Of a stretch of DNA of 64,000 nt, positions 25,148-34,895 are shown piece after piece; the first letter of the stretch is position 1, and every line of letters starts with the position of its first letter. Below the pieces are notes generated by a model, which did no database searches, had not been told where the DNA came from, and was given only the letters and a program-made list of their open reading frames with translations. Both the position numbers and the translations under genes were made by a program. This DNA comes from Corynebacterium choanae (GTDB lineage Bacteria; Actinomycetota; Actinomycetes; Mycobacteriales; Mycobacteriaceae), in assembly GCF_003813965.1 (NCBI RefSeq), contig NZ_CP033896.1:2046001-2110000 (forward strand), given 5' to 3'.

Positions 25148-26812
25148 TTAGGCATAGGTGCGAACCTTGGCGAAAATCTGCACCCAATGCTTGTCGAGAT
25201 ATCGGATTGAATACCGAACAAGCAACCAGGTGACACCAATAGCTATCGCAAGCTCCCAGATCACGCCACCGATGATCCATCCGCTGCTTTCCATCTTTAC
25301 ACCGACGATCATCGCAACAATTCCCGGCAACAGCGGCAACCACACCACAACAATCGCCAGCAGCGAAGACACAAACGCACTCGAACCATATTGGGATTTA
25401 TCAGAGTAGGGGTTCGTTCCCGGCCGGGCAGTGGCATACGGCAGCCGTACTGCCAGCAACAGCCCAAGCCCAATGCCCAACACCAGCGCACACCAAAACG
25501 TGATGTTGATGATCGCCCAATTGTCGTTGAAATCCCGGATTATCCCGGTCAACAAGGTGACAAAAAGCATCTGCGGGACGCTGATCAGCGCAATAGCGGC
25601 CGCTTTACCAAGCTGCACATCCCGGGCGCGAACATTGCTCACCAGGTGAATCCAGTTTGCCGGACCGTCAACTCCGAGATGGTTCGCCAGGATCGATGTG
25701 GCAAACAGCACCACCACCGGTCCGCCGTACCATAAAAATGGCTGGGAATCGTTGATTACCCCAAGGAAGGTGAACACCACAACAAATAGTGGCATGGTAA
25801 TCAGCGAAATAAATTGCCGTATGTCGCGCCGGTAATAGACGAGAGTTCGCCACGCCTGCAACAGGATCGGATTGCGGGGGATTTTCGCCAACGCAAAACC
25901 ACGAGTGTCACCAAGCGATGCTACCTGGTGTGCAAGCCCCAATTTCATGCCGAGCATGACATTTCTTCGCCACCACAGCACGCCAAGTGGAAGCAGAACC
26001 ACAGCGATACACAAACGAATAGCTGCAACGAAAAGATTGCCTTCCCCAAGGGCTGCAACCATCCCACCGGGAGCCCCCATCGGCGACCACACCAGGATCT
26101 GATCCACCACATCGGAATATCGTCCTAGGTTGCCGTTGACCACCATGTTGAAAGCGATCACCGCGATGACCATCATCACGGTGGATCCGGCGATTTTTAT
26201 ATCTTTCATCCGCCGCGAAGCATGTGCTTGCGCATAGCCGATACTGGTGAGTACCTCACTGCCCACCACACACAGCAGCGCCGCAATCACCAACGCCACG
26301 ATATAGGGGCCGAGCAGCCACAGCTGGCCGGCATCAGCAAGTGCAACCCCGGTGAACACACCGGTGATAATGGAATTGATAACCACCAGCAGACCGCGGG
26401 TTTGTAATAATCCCGCCACAGCCATGCCGGGCAAAATTTGTGCGGGCCGAAGCGGCATTGTCGAAAACCATGCCGGAGTGATCTGCTGTTCACCAGAGGG
26501 AAACATCATCGCCAGCATCCAATAGGCCACCACCCCGATAGCCAACGGCCGAGCTAGCACCGTCAAATTCCCGGCAGTGATCTGCTCATACGAGACAAAA
26601 CCCAAGGCAATCGTCGATGGCACCGCATACAGCCACACCAATATGATCATCACCCAGAGTTGTTTACTTCGCCGCAGGCAGGCGCGCAATAGCCGCCAGT
26701 GCAGCGAAATCAGTGTCCGGGTAATAGTGGAATTCGCAACCGCTGACTGTGCACGAGGACCGGTATCTGCTGGCAGCAGCACCTGGGGTGCGGAGACGTG
26801 ATCATTACTCAT
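25148..26812 (-). CDS. ABC exporter permease (multi-span)
   Basis: A 554-residue polytopic protein with about twelve hydrophobic segments and no nucleotide-binding site, hence the membrane subunit of an ABC-2-like exporter. It is preceded by a matching ATPase gene: its ATG (26810-26812) overlaps the ATPase stop region by 8 bp, and GGGG lies just upstream. Polar loops carry LPYATARPGTNPYSDKSQYG. Large single permeases of this sort are found with ATPases of the CcmA/DrrA type in actinobacteria. Substrate unknown. Confidence 0.8.
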   Translation of the reverse strand: MSNDHVSAPQVLLPADTGPRAQSAVANSTITRTLISLHWRLLRACLRRSKQLWVMIILVWLYAVPSTIALGFVSYEQITAGNLTVLARPLAIGVVAYWMLAMMFPSGEQQITPAWFSTMPLRPAQILPGMAVAGLLQTRGLLVVINSIITGVFTGVALADAGQLWLLGPYIVALVIAALLCVVGSEVLTSIGYAQAHASRRMKDIKIAGSTVMMVIAVIAFNMVVNGNLGRYSDVVDQILVWSPMGAPGGMVAALGEGNLFVAAIRLCIAVVLLPLGVLWWRRNVMLGMKLGLAHQVASLGDTRGFALAKIPRNPILLQAWRTLVYYRRDIRQFISLITMPLFVVVFTFLGVINDSQPFLWYGGPVVVLFATSILANHLGVDGPANWIHLVSNVRARDVQLGKAAAIALISVPQMLFVTLLTGIIRDFNDNWAIINITFWCALVLGIGLGLLLAVRLPYATARPGTNPYSDKSQYGSSAFVSSLLAIVVVWLPLLPGIVAMIVGVKMESSGWIIGGVIWELAIAIGVTWLLVRYSIRYLDKHWVQIFAKVRTYA

Positions 26813-27659
26813 CAGTACCCCTTGTGTGCGTCTGAGGCAGTACACGGCCGGCAGATGGTGACTGGTCGTGACCATTTGCGGATTTATCGAGCCAGTCCAA
26901 GGTCTGCTCTTCTAACGCTCCTGCACCAACAGTATCTACGAAGGTTTGCGCGAGCGTGCGTCCCTGGCGTACTTCGTCGAGCGTGCCGGCGACAGCAACC
27001 TGCCCGTCGGCAATAAGCGCAACATGGTCACAAATTGTCTCTACTAGTTCCATCACGTGGGAAGAGATCACGACAGTGCCGCCACCGGCGACAAACCGGT
27101 GCAGGATTTTCTTGATGGTGTCGGCGCTCACCGGATCGACCGCCTCTAATGGTTCGTCAAGCACTAACAATTGGGGCCGATGCAGCATCGCTCCTGCAAG
27201 GAGAATTTTCTTCCGCATTCCAGCGGAATAATCGACAATCATCTTCGATGCGGCGTCGTTGAGTCCAAGCGCCCCGAGCAGCGAACCAGAACGAGCAGCG
27301 ATTGTTGCCTCATCAAGACCCCGCAGCCTGCCCAAATAGGACAAATATTCTTCACCGGTAAGACGATCGAACACTTCCAGCCCGTCGGCTAGCAGCCCGT
27401 AGCTTTGTTTCGCTGCAATATCACCGCCATTCCACACATCATGGCCGTGCAGGAACACCCGCCCACTGTCGGGTTCTAACAGACCGCAGGCGATAGTGAT
27501 CGCAGTGGTTTTCCCAGCCCCGTTTGGACCGACGATCCCAAAAAAACTTCCACGCGGAATCGACAGCGATAACTTCGACACCGCAAGCTTGTCGCCAAAC
27601 TGCTTACTGACCTGGTCCCACACCAGGACAGGACTTCCCGGATCAATGTTTCCTGTCAT
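26805..27659 (-). CDS. ABC exporter ATP-binding protein (CcmA/DrrA type)
   Basis: A 284-residue ATPase with Walker A GPNGAGKTT, Q-loop LLADGLEVF in place of a conventional Q, signature YSAGMRKK (a LSGGQ variant typical of the CcmA/DrrA group), Walker B LLVLDEPLEAVD and switch His SSHVME. A C-terminal tail of ~60 residues follows. It pairs with the overlapping permease downstream. The ATG at 27657-27659 is used. A TTG nine bases upstream is also possible, and neither shows a ribosome-binding site. Confidence 0.88.
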   Translation of the reverse strand: MTGNIDPGSPVLVWDQVSKQFGDKLAVSKLSLSIPRGSFFGIVGPNGAGKTTAITIACGLLEPDSGRVFLHGHDVWNGGDIAAKQSYGLLADGLEVFDRLTGEEYLSYLGRLRGLDEATIAARSGSLLGALGLNDAASKMIVDYSAGMRKKILLAGAMLHRPQLLVLDEPLEAVDPVSADTIKKILHRFVAGGGTVVISSHVMELVETICDHVALIADGQVAVAGTLDEVRQGRTLAQTFVDTVGAGALEEQTLDWLDKSANGHDQSPSAGRVLPQTHTRGTDE

Positions 27660-27944
27660 GTCGGACAATTGTAGCGAAAATCCCCGCCAGTATTCCCTGT
27701 TTCATATCTGCTAACAGGCACAACACGAAACTCGACCCGCAGGTAAGTCACCACTGAGAGCCGAAAGCATCACCCTCAACTCCTCTGGGAATCCCGTGAG
27801 ATATGTGGCAGGCACAATCGAAGCTTATCTGCAGCATGACAGTGGGAGCGCTTCCCCCGAGCGTCGGCGCCACCGGACAAGCACCACATTTGACAACGCT
27901 CAACACCTGCCCACGGCAGTGGTGACTACTGTGAGCCCAGTTCC

Positions 27945-29156
27945 CTATCCCAGTTGCACACCAAGGACGCTTCCCAACCCGTAGGTGACTGCCGCTGCCC
28001 CCAGCCCAATCGCCAGTTGGATGATCGCTTTCCGCAGCGGAGACACCCCGCCGAGCATGCCAACAATCGCCCCGGTACACAGCAGCGCGATACCCACCAA
28101 CACCCCGGAGACGATCGCCGCCGTGGAAGTTGCCAATCCAAAGAAAAACGGGAGTACGGGAATCGCCGCACCAGTGGCGAAAAACAGAAACGAACTGATT
28201 GCAGCAGCCATCCCAGAACCAACGATCTCGTTGTCGGTATCTTGAGCAACCGCCCCGATGACATCCCCTAGACGACCCGTGTCCTCTAAAGCAGGCTTAC
28301 TACGGGATGCAGCAACCTGGTCAAGTAAATGGCGAGCCTTTTCTTCTGCTTCATCAATCGCCATCCCACGTGCCCGGTACACCAACGCCAACTCGTTTTC
28401 GTTGACATCCAACTCTGGCAGCCGACGGGAGGTTTCCGGATCAGGGGCGGAGGCCTCGAGTAATTCCCGCTGGGAGGAAACCGAAATATACTCCCCTGCC
28501 CCCATTGACAATGCCCCAGCGAGAAGACCTGACACCCCGGTGAGCACGATTAGCCCATTGTCGGTGGTTGCACCAACCACACCCAGCACCAAGGCCAGGT
28601 TTGACACTAACCCGTCGTTGAGACCGAATACAGCAGCCCGAAAATTACCGGACATTTTCTCCCGGCCACGTGCCGCCAACCCGCGAACCACTTCGGCATG
28701 CACCCGCTCATCGGCTGCCATCTGTTCGGTCGCATCAGCATCCGTCTCATACGGGGTACGGGTTTCCGCCGACTGCATCAACGCCAATGTAAATACTGTC
28801 CCGAACCGTTTCGCCAACACTGCAAGCAGCCGAGTTTTCAAACTTGCTGCCTGCGGAAGACCAACATGTTCCCCCAGCCGCTGCTGCCAATACTGTTCGT
28901 GGCGTGCCTCAGCAGCAGCAATATCCAGCAGAATCTGCCGTTCCTCACCTGTTTTCCGACGTGCTAATTCCCGATATACTGCCGCTTCGGCTCGTTCATC
29001 CGCTAAATATTTACGCCACCGTCGAATCTGGGATTTTGAGACAGGCGCATCGTGCCGAACCACTCCCCCTGCTGCACCATCTGCTGCCGCAGACAGCGAA
29101 CCATCTTCACCCGTATTGTCCGCAGGTAGCTGCCCAGTCGACGAATCCTGGCTCAT
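27945..29156 (-). CDS. VIT1/CCC1-family Fe/Mn transporter with N-terminal rubrerythrin-like domain
   Basis: A 403-residue fusion. After a disordered Ser/Gly/Ala-rich start, residues ~45-175 look like a ferritin/rubrerythrin domain (LADERAEAAVYRELARR, AAAEARHEQYW, MAADERVHAEVVR) with Glu and ExxH spacing suited to a di-iron centre. Residues ~180-403 are the VIT1 domain with five helices and the cytoplasmic Glu-rich insert. Rubrerythrin-VIT1 fusions (MbfA type) export iron or manganese from the cytoplasm and protect against iron overload and peroxide. The ATG at 29154-29156 (MSQDSSTG) has only a weak upstream GAGTGA. It is likely metal-regulated, but no clear box was found. Confidence 0.88.
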   Translation of the reverse strand: MSQDSSTGQLPADNTGEDGSLSAAADGAAGGVVRHDAPVSKSQIRRWRKYLADERAEAAVYRELARRKTGEERQILLDIAAAEARHEQYWQQRLGEHVGLPQAASLKTRLLAVLAKRFGTVFTLALMQSAETRTPYETDADATEQMAADERVHAEVVRGLAARGREKMSGNFRAAVFGLNDGLVSNLALVLGVVGATTDNGLIVLTGVSGLLAGALSMGAGEYISVSSQRELLEASAPDPETSRRLPELDVNENELALVYRARGMAIDEAEEKARHLLDQVAASRSKPALEDTGRLGDVIGAVAQDTDNEIVGSGMAAAISSFLFFATGAAIPVLPFFFGLATSTAAIVSGVLVGIALLCTGAIVGMLGGVSPLRKAIIQLAIGLGAAAVTYGLGSVLGVQLG

Positions 29157-29684
29157 TCTGGTCACTCTCGATCGATTGCAATTCAACAACAGCCGCCGCA
29201 GAACATCCCTGTAGCAACAAAGGAACCTTACCAGGTCAAGCACACGACTCACAGGTCGCTCCCAGGATCCCTGAGAAATCCGGGCAGCCATCGCTCGAGG
29301 CTTCGCACCCCACATAAAACTAGCGCCAGACAGACGTTGCATCGCCGGCTGCGACACCTCTGGCCACACACTGGTTATCGGAGTAGTCCTTGCACAACCT
29401 CTTCGCTTCACCTGCGGTTACCAGGTGACTCCCGGGATGGTCGCGCAATACCGTTGCGCCGCATCCTACCGCCGTACCTGCAGCGATCAATGCGCCGTCT
29501 ACCGCGGGCGACGTTCCCAGACGCACATCACCGACGAAACCGCGCACCCACACCACACACACGCGTCACACTGCAGGCCACGCAATTCCGCCACACGTCC
29601 GAAAACCTGCCAACCATGGTGAGCGGTGACCATTCGAGCAGCGCTGCAATTAACCAGGATGATGCGGACGCTCACAGCAAATAG
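29157..29684. other. 528-bp spacer between uppS and the VIT1 gene
   Basis: Both neighbours are on the minus strand, so the VIT1 promoter lies here. Short frames on both strands lack start signals. No hairpin or RNA gene is evident. Confidence 0.4.
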
Positions 29685-30440
29685 CTACGGGTTTTTCACA
29701 CCGCCAAAGCGACGGTCACGGTGTGCATACTCCAATACGGCTGCGTAGACATCTTCAGCGGTGAAATCCGGAAACAGCTTATCTTGGAACACCAATTCCG
29801 CGTATGCGGCCTGCCATGGCAAGAAATTCGAGGTGCGCTGCTCACCGGATGGACGCAAAAACAGGTCAACATCGGGCATATCTGGTTCATCCAAAAACTG
29901 TGGGAACAATCCCTCAGTGATCTGGTCAGGCCGCAGCCTGCCCTGTTGCACCTGTTCAGCGATAGCACGCGCGGCATCAACAATCTCTGCACGACCGCCA
30001 TAGTTAACACACATCGCCAACGTCATGGTGGTGTTGTCTTTTGTTAACTCTTCTGCTGCTTCTAACTCACGGATCACCGACCGCCACAACCGGGGACGAC
30101 GACCCGCCCACCGAACACGAACACCTTTTTCGTGCAACCCGTCACGCTGCCGCCGCAGTACGTCGCGGTTGAACCCCATAAGGAAGCGCACCTCGTCAGC
30201 GGAACGACGCCAATTCTCAGTTGAAAACGCATACGCTGACAGATACTCGACGCCAAGTGCAATACAGGCGTCTACCACTTCCAACAGCACCTGTTCGCCG
30301 CGCTTATGCCCCTCAGTTCGAGGCAAGCCGCGTTCTTGCGCCCAACGGCCATTGCCGTCCATAACGAGCGCAATATGACGAGGAATGAACTGGGGATCAA
30401 TAGCCGGTGGCGGCGCAACGGATGCATTCACATTCACCAT
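29685..30440 (-). CDS. uppS: Isoprenyl (decaprenyl) diphosphate synthase, cis-type
   Basis: A 251-residue cis-prenyltransferase that makes the long polyprenyl diphosphate carrier for peptidoglycan and arabinogalactan. The diphosphate-binding signature MDGNGRWA, then GHKRGEQ, AFSTENW and the C-terminal [19 protein letters not shown] are all present. The start [20 protein letters not shown] at 30440 adds a short tail before the conserved [11 protein letters not shown]. It lies just downstream of recO on the same strand with 134 bp between. In corynebacteria this homologue (Rv2361-like) makes decaprenyl diphosphate. Confidence 0.93.
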   Translation of the reverse strand: MVNVNASVAPPPAIDPQFIPRHIALVMDGNGRWAQERGLPRTEGHKRGEQVLLEVVDACIALGVEYLSAYAFSTENWRRSADEVRFLMGFNRDVLRRQRDGLHEKGVRVRWAGRRPRLWRSVIRELEAAEELTKDNTTMTLAMCVNYGGRAEIVDAARAIAEQVQQGRLRPDQITEGLFPQFLDEPDMPDVDLFLRPSGEQRTSNFLPWQAAYAELVFQDKLFPDFTAEDVYAAVLEYAHRDRRFGGVKNP

Positions 30441-30574
30441 TGTGCCAAACTTCCCCGATCACTGAACAACAACCATATGCTTGCACGACGTTTCGGGCAT
30501 TGCTGAAGAAACGCTTGCAACCTCCACGACACAGCCCCACCCTTGCGTGGGCTTCGAAAACCGCCTTCTCACCA

Positions 30575-31342
30575 CTAGTCCTCAGACAGCATCGCCAAGC
30601 TGACAAAATTGCGTTCCAAATGATATTGCAAATGCGCCCGAGTGAGCCGATGTGCTTCCGCACACAAAGCAGTACTCCCCCCGGGAAACACTTCACCTAG
30701 CTGAGACGCCGTAGGTGCGATAGTCGCGAGATCACGATTGGCCATATGCCACATCAACCGCAACACCGCAGGCGCGGGTTTCATCGAGCCAACCGGCCGA
30801 CATTGGCTACACACCGCACCCCCCGCGGCAGGTGCAAACGCGCAATGGGGGCCAGGATCACCGCAATTGGCACAATCAAACAAACTAGGAGCCCATCCTG
30901 CATGACGCATCAGACGAAGCAACAATGCATCTAACAGCAGTACCGGATCAGCCGCATGTTGCAGATATTGAAAAAACTGGGCGACTTCATCGAAAATCTC
31001 AGCTTCACCTTCCGCCACGCCGACCACCGCTGCAGCACAATCCAATGCCGCACAGCCAGCCGTATAACGGTTGTAGTCTTCGATGATGCCAGCCCCAAAG
31101 TAGGCAATCGTATCGGCCTCGGCAATCAAGGCTAAATTTCGGCCAGGATACAGCAGCATCGAAAGCTGGACGAACCGTTGAATCCGGGAACCGAACCGAC
31201 TTTTCGTTCGCCGAACCCCTTTCGCCACAGCCCGCACCAGGCCGTGATCCCGGGTGAGCAAAACGACGATCCGATCAGCTTCCCCAAAATCATGGGTGCG
31301 CACTACAAACGCTTCATCTTTGTAGTGTTCCCGGGACGGCAC
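30575..31342 (-). CDS. recO: DNA repair protein RecO
   Basis: A 255-residue RecO, which loads RecA on SSB-coated gaps with RecR. The N-terminal OB fold begins YKDEAFVVRTHDFGEADRIV. The C-terminal helical part holds a zinc-finger-like cluster CANCGDPGPHC...CSQC. The start is a GTG at 31340-31342 with GGAGT 4 nt upstream. Length is normal. It precedes uppS, the common actinobacterial order. Confidence 0.92.
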   Translation of the reverse strand: MPSREHYKDEAFVVRTHDFGEADRIVVLLTRDHGLVRAVAKGVRRTKSRFGSRIQRFVQLSMLLYPGRNLALIAEADTIAYFGAGIIEDYNRYTAGCAALDCAAAVVGVAEGEAEIFDEVAQFFQYLQHAADPVLLLDALLLRLMRHAGWAPSLFDCANCGDPGPHCAFAPAAGGAVCSQCRPVGSMKPAPAVLRLMWHMANRDLATIAPTASQLGEVFPGGSTALCAEAHRLTRAHLQYHLERNFVSLAMLSED

Positions 31343-31508
31343 TGCACTCCTTGCTGTGGTATCGAAACAAACCAGTGAACAACACTGCTGTTAGCCGCAA
31401 GTGACCAAAACCGAGCTGACGGCACACGTTCACTCGCATAGGTTGCACCAACCCAGAGCCGATATGCGACTACCAGGCGGGTCGGTTCACGGATCAAACC
31501 GGCCAGTG

Positions 31509-32432
31509 TTAAAACCCGAGGCGACCGAGCGCTTTCGGATCTGACTGCCAGTTTTTCAATACCTTCATCCGCAAATCGAGATACACGTTTTGCCCCAGCA
31601 GTTCGATGATCTGTTTGCGGGAAGTCGACATAATCCGATTGAGGCGACGATTATCTTTGCCTGCCAGGATGCGTTTTTGCCCCTCCCGCTCCAGGTAGAT
31701 GATCGCGTGCACGTTTAACACACCCGGCCGCTCATCGTTTTCGGTAATCTCATCAATCTCTACGGCAACCGAGTGCGGCAGTTCGTCACGCAGCCCCTGC
31801 AGCGCAGCTTCGCGAATATATTCTGCCATGCGGGTACGGGTGTCGTCATCGGTGATGTGATCATCAGGATAAAATTTTGGCCCTTCGGGCAGCAGCGAAA
31901 CAATCACATCAGCCAACACGTCCACCTGCGTGTCTTCCACCGCTGACACCGGTACCACTTCGCAGTCCCCGCCGAGCAGATCATGTAATGCCTGCAGCTG
32001 CACCATAACCCGATCCCGGCCGACCTTGTCGATTTTGGTGACGACCCCGAGCAGCGTGGTGTTGGGGGCGACTTTCCGTACAGCCTCCAAAATCCAGCGA
32101 TCGCCGGGTCCGATTTTTTCATCGGCCGGGATCGTCACAGCAATCACATCCACATCCGAATAGGTGTCTTTCACCATTTCGTTAAGCCGCTCCCCCAGCA
32201 GTGTTCGTGGCCGGTGCAAACCGGGAGTGTCAACCACAATGATTTGGGCATTCGGCCGATGCACGATGCCACGAATCGGATGGCGGGTGGTTTCCGGCTG
32301 GTCGGCTGTAATCGCAATTTTCTGCCCAACCAGCGCATTCGTCAGCGTTGACTTGCCGGTGTTTGGGCGTCCCACAAAGGACACAAACCCGGAGCGGAAA
32401 CCTTCTGGGGTATCGGTAAAGTTTGTCATCAT
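31509..32432 (-). CDS. era: GTPase Era, 30S ribosome assembly
   Basis: A 307-residue Era. G-motifs: G1 GRPNTGKS, G2 region TTRHPIRG, G3 DTPGLH, G4 TKID, followed by a KH domain at the C-terminus (SVAVEIDEITEN, KRILAGKDNRRL). It binds the 3' end of 16S rRNA and assists 30S maturation. G2 has RHPI where TRH-x-I is typical. MMTNFTD at 32432 is used as start. A 361-bp spacer separates it from corC, so it may have its own promoter rather than only read-through from ybeY-corC. Confidence 0.95.
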   Translation of the reverse strand: MMTNFTDTPEGFRSGFVSFVGRPNTGKSTLTNALVGQKIAITADQPETTRHPIRGIVHRPNAQIIVVDTPGLHRPRTLLGERLNEMVKDTYSDVDVIAVTIPADEKIGPGDRWILEAVRKVAPNTTLLGVVTKIDKVGRDRVMVQLQALHDLLGGDCEVVPVSAVEDTQVDVLADVIVSLLPEGPKFYPDDHITDDDTRTRMAEYIREAALQGLRDELPHSVAVEIDEITENDERPGVLNVHAIIYLEREGQKRILAGKDNRRLNRIMSTSRKQIIELLGQNVYLDLRMKVLKNWQSDPKALGRLGF

Positions 32433-32793
32433 AGTGCGAGTCAGCGTTGGCTTCCTCGATCATCCATCTTCCGTATGTAGTGAATACCTGGGGTTATTCC
32501 CCTTTTGCAACGTGATCACACACACTGCGCTGCCGCCATTTACTCGCGGCGGAGTAAAGCAACAGCTAACACTTTGCATTATTGCTGGTAGTAATTCTTC
32601 GCGTGAGACCGTTGTACACCGACGGTTTCGCAACCGTTGCGGGGATGCATGAGGCACAAAGCAGCAACACCAAGACACTAACGCAGTCCAGGGGCGGCGC
32701 TGGTTTGCAGCACTGTGCACCTAGCGCTGCCCATGCTACCAGCAGCAAGAAAAATTCCTGCTGTCGCAACCACTGGCGTTGTCCTAGTGGCAA
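32433..32793. other. 361-bp spacer corC / era
   Basis: Long for a gap inside a conserved cluster. TTTACTC at 32539-32545 and GAGTAAA at 32552-32558 form a small inverted repeat that could be an operator. No gene seen. Confidence 0.4.
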
Positions 32794-34116
32794 CTACACC
32801 TCGGCGGGAGTGTCGAACAAGGCGTCTTCAACATCAACCTTGACCGTGGCGATCTTATTGCGGCCTCGCCGATCTTTCCCACCCTCGGCAGTCAGTGTGA
32901 GACCGGCAATACTCACAGTCGACCCCGGTAGTGGCACCCTGCCCTCCTCGTAGGAGATCAAACCGGCGACGGTTTCCACCTCGTTTTCCACCTCATCATC
33001 GAAGACAAGATCCACCCCGTATTCTTCCACGATGAGATCGTGTAAATCTTCCAGCGACAGCCGGGCAAGCACCCGATAGCTGCGCTGCCCAAGATGTTCA
33101 ACCGGGGCGCGTTCAGCTGAATCATATTCGTCGGCGATCTCACCGACGATCTCTTCCAAAATGTCTTCAATCGATAACAGCCCTGCAATACCGCCGTATT
33201 CGTCGACGAGCATCGCCAAATGGCATCGCTTCACCTGCATTTCGCGCAGCAGATCATCGAGATTCTTCGAATCTGGCACAAAATACGCCGGTCGCATCAC
33301 GTCGGTGACTTGAACAGAGGAACCAGAATCAGTGGAACTGTAGGTTTTTTGCACCAGATCTTTGAGATACACCACACCGACGATATCGTCGACGGTTTCA
33401 CCAATAACAGGGAGTCGCGACAGCCCTGATCGGACACACAGTCGGGTCGCATCGCCGGCAGTTGCCACCGATTCGATCCACACCATCTCCGGGCGAGGAA
33501 CCATCACTGAGCGGGCAGTCGTTGTTCCCAAGTCGAACACCGATTGAATCATGCGGCGCTCGCCGACCTCAACGACCCCGTGCTCTTGGGCGATGTCAAC
33601 CATTTCACGTAATTCGACTTCACTGGCGAACGGACCTGCTTTCAACCCTTCACCAGGAGCCAGGGTGTTTCCGACGAAAATAAGAATTTTCGATATTGGC
33701 CCTAACAGAAACGCCAATACCGACAACACTTGTGCCGAGTTCAGCGACACCGTGTACGGATTTTTCCGTCCGATGGTGCGAGATAAGACGCCGACGACCG
33801 CATAGGAAACAAAGGTAATGGCAGCTACCGCAACGGTGGCGGCAAGTTTTCGATCGGTGATAAATGTCACCGCCAGCAGCGCTACAAACACGGCCGCTGT
33901 TGCTTCCAGCGCAGTTCGCAGCAGCACAAGCAGATTGATGTGATCAGCACGGCGATCAATCACCGTCAACAGCTGGGCGGCACCGGGTTTTTCTTCCCGA
34001 TGCAATTCTTCAACTCGGGCACGGGAGATCCCGGACAGGGCTGTTTCAATGGAGCCGATCGCACCAGAGGCGATCATCGCCGCGATAGCCCCAAGGATTA
34101 AGGTTGCGTCGTTCAT
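32794..34116 (-). CDS. CNNM/CBS-domain protein of the CorC/HlyC family
   Basis: A 440-residue membrane protein. Four hydrophobic segments at the N-terminus form the CNNM (DUF21) domain. Two CBS repeats at ~200-325 (SVMVPRPEMVWIE, DVMRPAYFVPDSK) and a CorC_HlyC domain complete it (RVLARLSLEDLHDLI). These proteins are implicated in Mg2+/Co2+ export or in regulating it. The gene starts 9 bp after the ybeY stop, so the two are probably co-transcribed, the usual actinobacterial ybeY-corC-era order. Confidence 0.9.
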   Translation of the reverse strand: MNDATLILGAIAAMIASGAIGSIETALSGISRARVEELHREEKPGAAQLLTVIDRRADHINLLVLLRTALEATAAVFVALLAVTFITDRKLAATVAVAAITFVSYAVVGVLSRTIGRKNPYTVSLNSAQVLSVLAFLLGPISKILIFVGNTLAPGEGLKAGPFASEVELREMVDIAQEHGVVEVGERRMIQSVFDLGTTTARSVMVPRPEMVWIESVATAGDATRLCVRSGLSRLPVIGETVDDIVGVVYLKDLVQKTYSSTDSGSSVQVTDVMRPAYFVPDSKNLDDLLREMQVKRCHLAMLVDEYGGIAGLLSIEDILEEIVGEIADEYDSAERAPVEHLGQRSYRVLARLSLEDLHDLIVEEYGVDLVFDDEVENEVETVAGLISYEEGRVPLPGSTVSIAGLTLTAEGGKDRRGRNKIATVKVDVEDALFDTPAEV

Positions 34117-34125
34117 AGGTGAGCG

Positions 34126-34815
34126 TTATTTCCGACCTGGATGATCATTGTTCGGATCGGTGGTTGGTTGATCTTCAGCCCCCTCGGTCGGATCGGCTGG
34201 TTGCTGCTGGTTGTTGGTGTCTTCAGGGGATAGCGCTACTGCCGGGATCCGTCCATCCTCAGCCATTTGTCGATCAAGATCAAGGCGGTCGGCAGCGGTT
34301 GGGAACGCCTGTTCGTTGTCCGGCCGGGGATGATAGGTTTCTCCGGTTTCTGCTAGATGGTCATACCAGGCGCGAAGAATGGTGTTTTGCAGCCCGAACA
34401 TGGTTTGTTCTTCTTCAGGTTTGACATGATCGTAGCCGAGCACATGCAACACGCCGTGCACAGTGAGCAGCGCCAATTCATGTGCAAGGTCGTGACCAGC
34501 CCGTTTAGCTTGTTTTTCGGCGAATACTGGGCATAGCACAATATCCCCTAGCGACATGGGCATCGCATCCGGGGTGTCAGGCCGGGAGGTCACCGCAGAG
34601 TATCCATCCATCGGAAAACTCATTACATCGGTAGGACCTGGGAGACCAAGCCATTGTTCATGCATTCCCTCGATCGTTGGTTCGTCGACGATCATGATGG
34701 CCAGTTCAGCAGCCGGATGCACATCCATTTTTGCCAGCGCAAAGCTGGCAACATCGATGAGCATAGCTTCGTTCACAGGCAAACTGGGATCTTCGTTGAA
34801 CACTTCGATTGACAT
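34126..34815 (-). CDS. ybeY: Endoribonuclease YbeY with extended C-terminus
   Basis: A 229-residue YbeY, a zinc RNase for 16S rRNA 3' processing and ribosome quality control. The zinc motif HGVLHVLGYDH (H3xH5xH) is intact, and LPGPTDVMSFPMD is the second family signature. The enzyme core ends near residue 160. An acidic, Gln/Pro/Asp-rich tail of about 65 residues follows (PADPTEGAEDQPTTDPNNDH), longer than the usual 150-180-residue family. The ATG at 34813-34815 has AAAGGA about 7 nt upstream. Confidence 0.94.
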   Translation of the reverse strand: MSIEVFNEDPSLPVNEAMLIDVASFALAKMDVHPAAELAIMIVDEPTIEGMHEQWLGLPGPTDVMSFPMDGYSAVTSRPDTPDAMPMSLGDIVLCPVFAEKQAKRAGHDLAHELALLTVHGVLHVLGYDHVKPEEEQTMFGLQNTILRAWYDHLAETGETYHPRPDNEQAFPTAADRLDLDRQMAEDGRIPAVALSPEDTNNQQQPADPTEGAEDQPTTDPNNDHPGRK

Positions 34816-34895
34816 GGGGTTTCCTTTGGAGAGGGGTGCGGTTTCGCCGTGGTGATGCGGGTTTGAGCGGCAGTAATGCGCGCTTCGATGCGACG

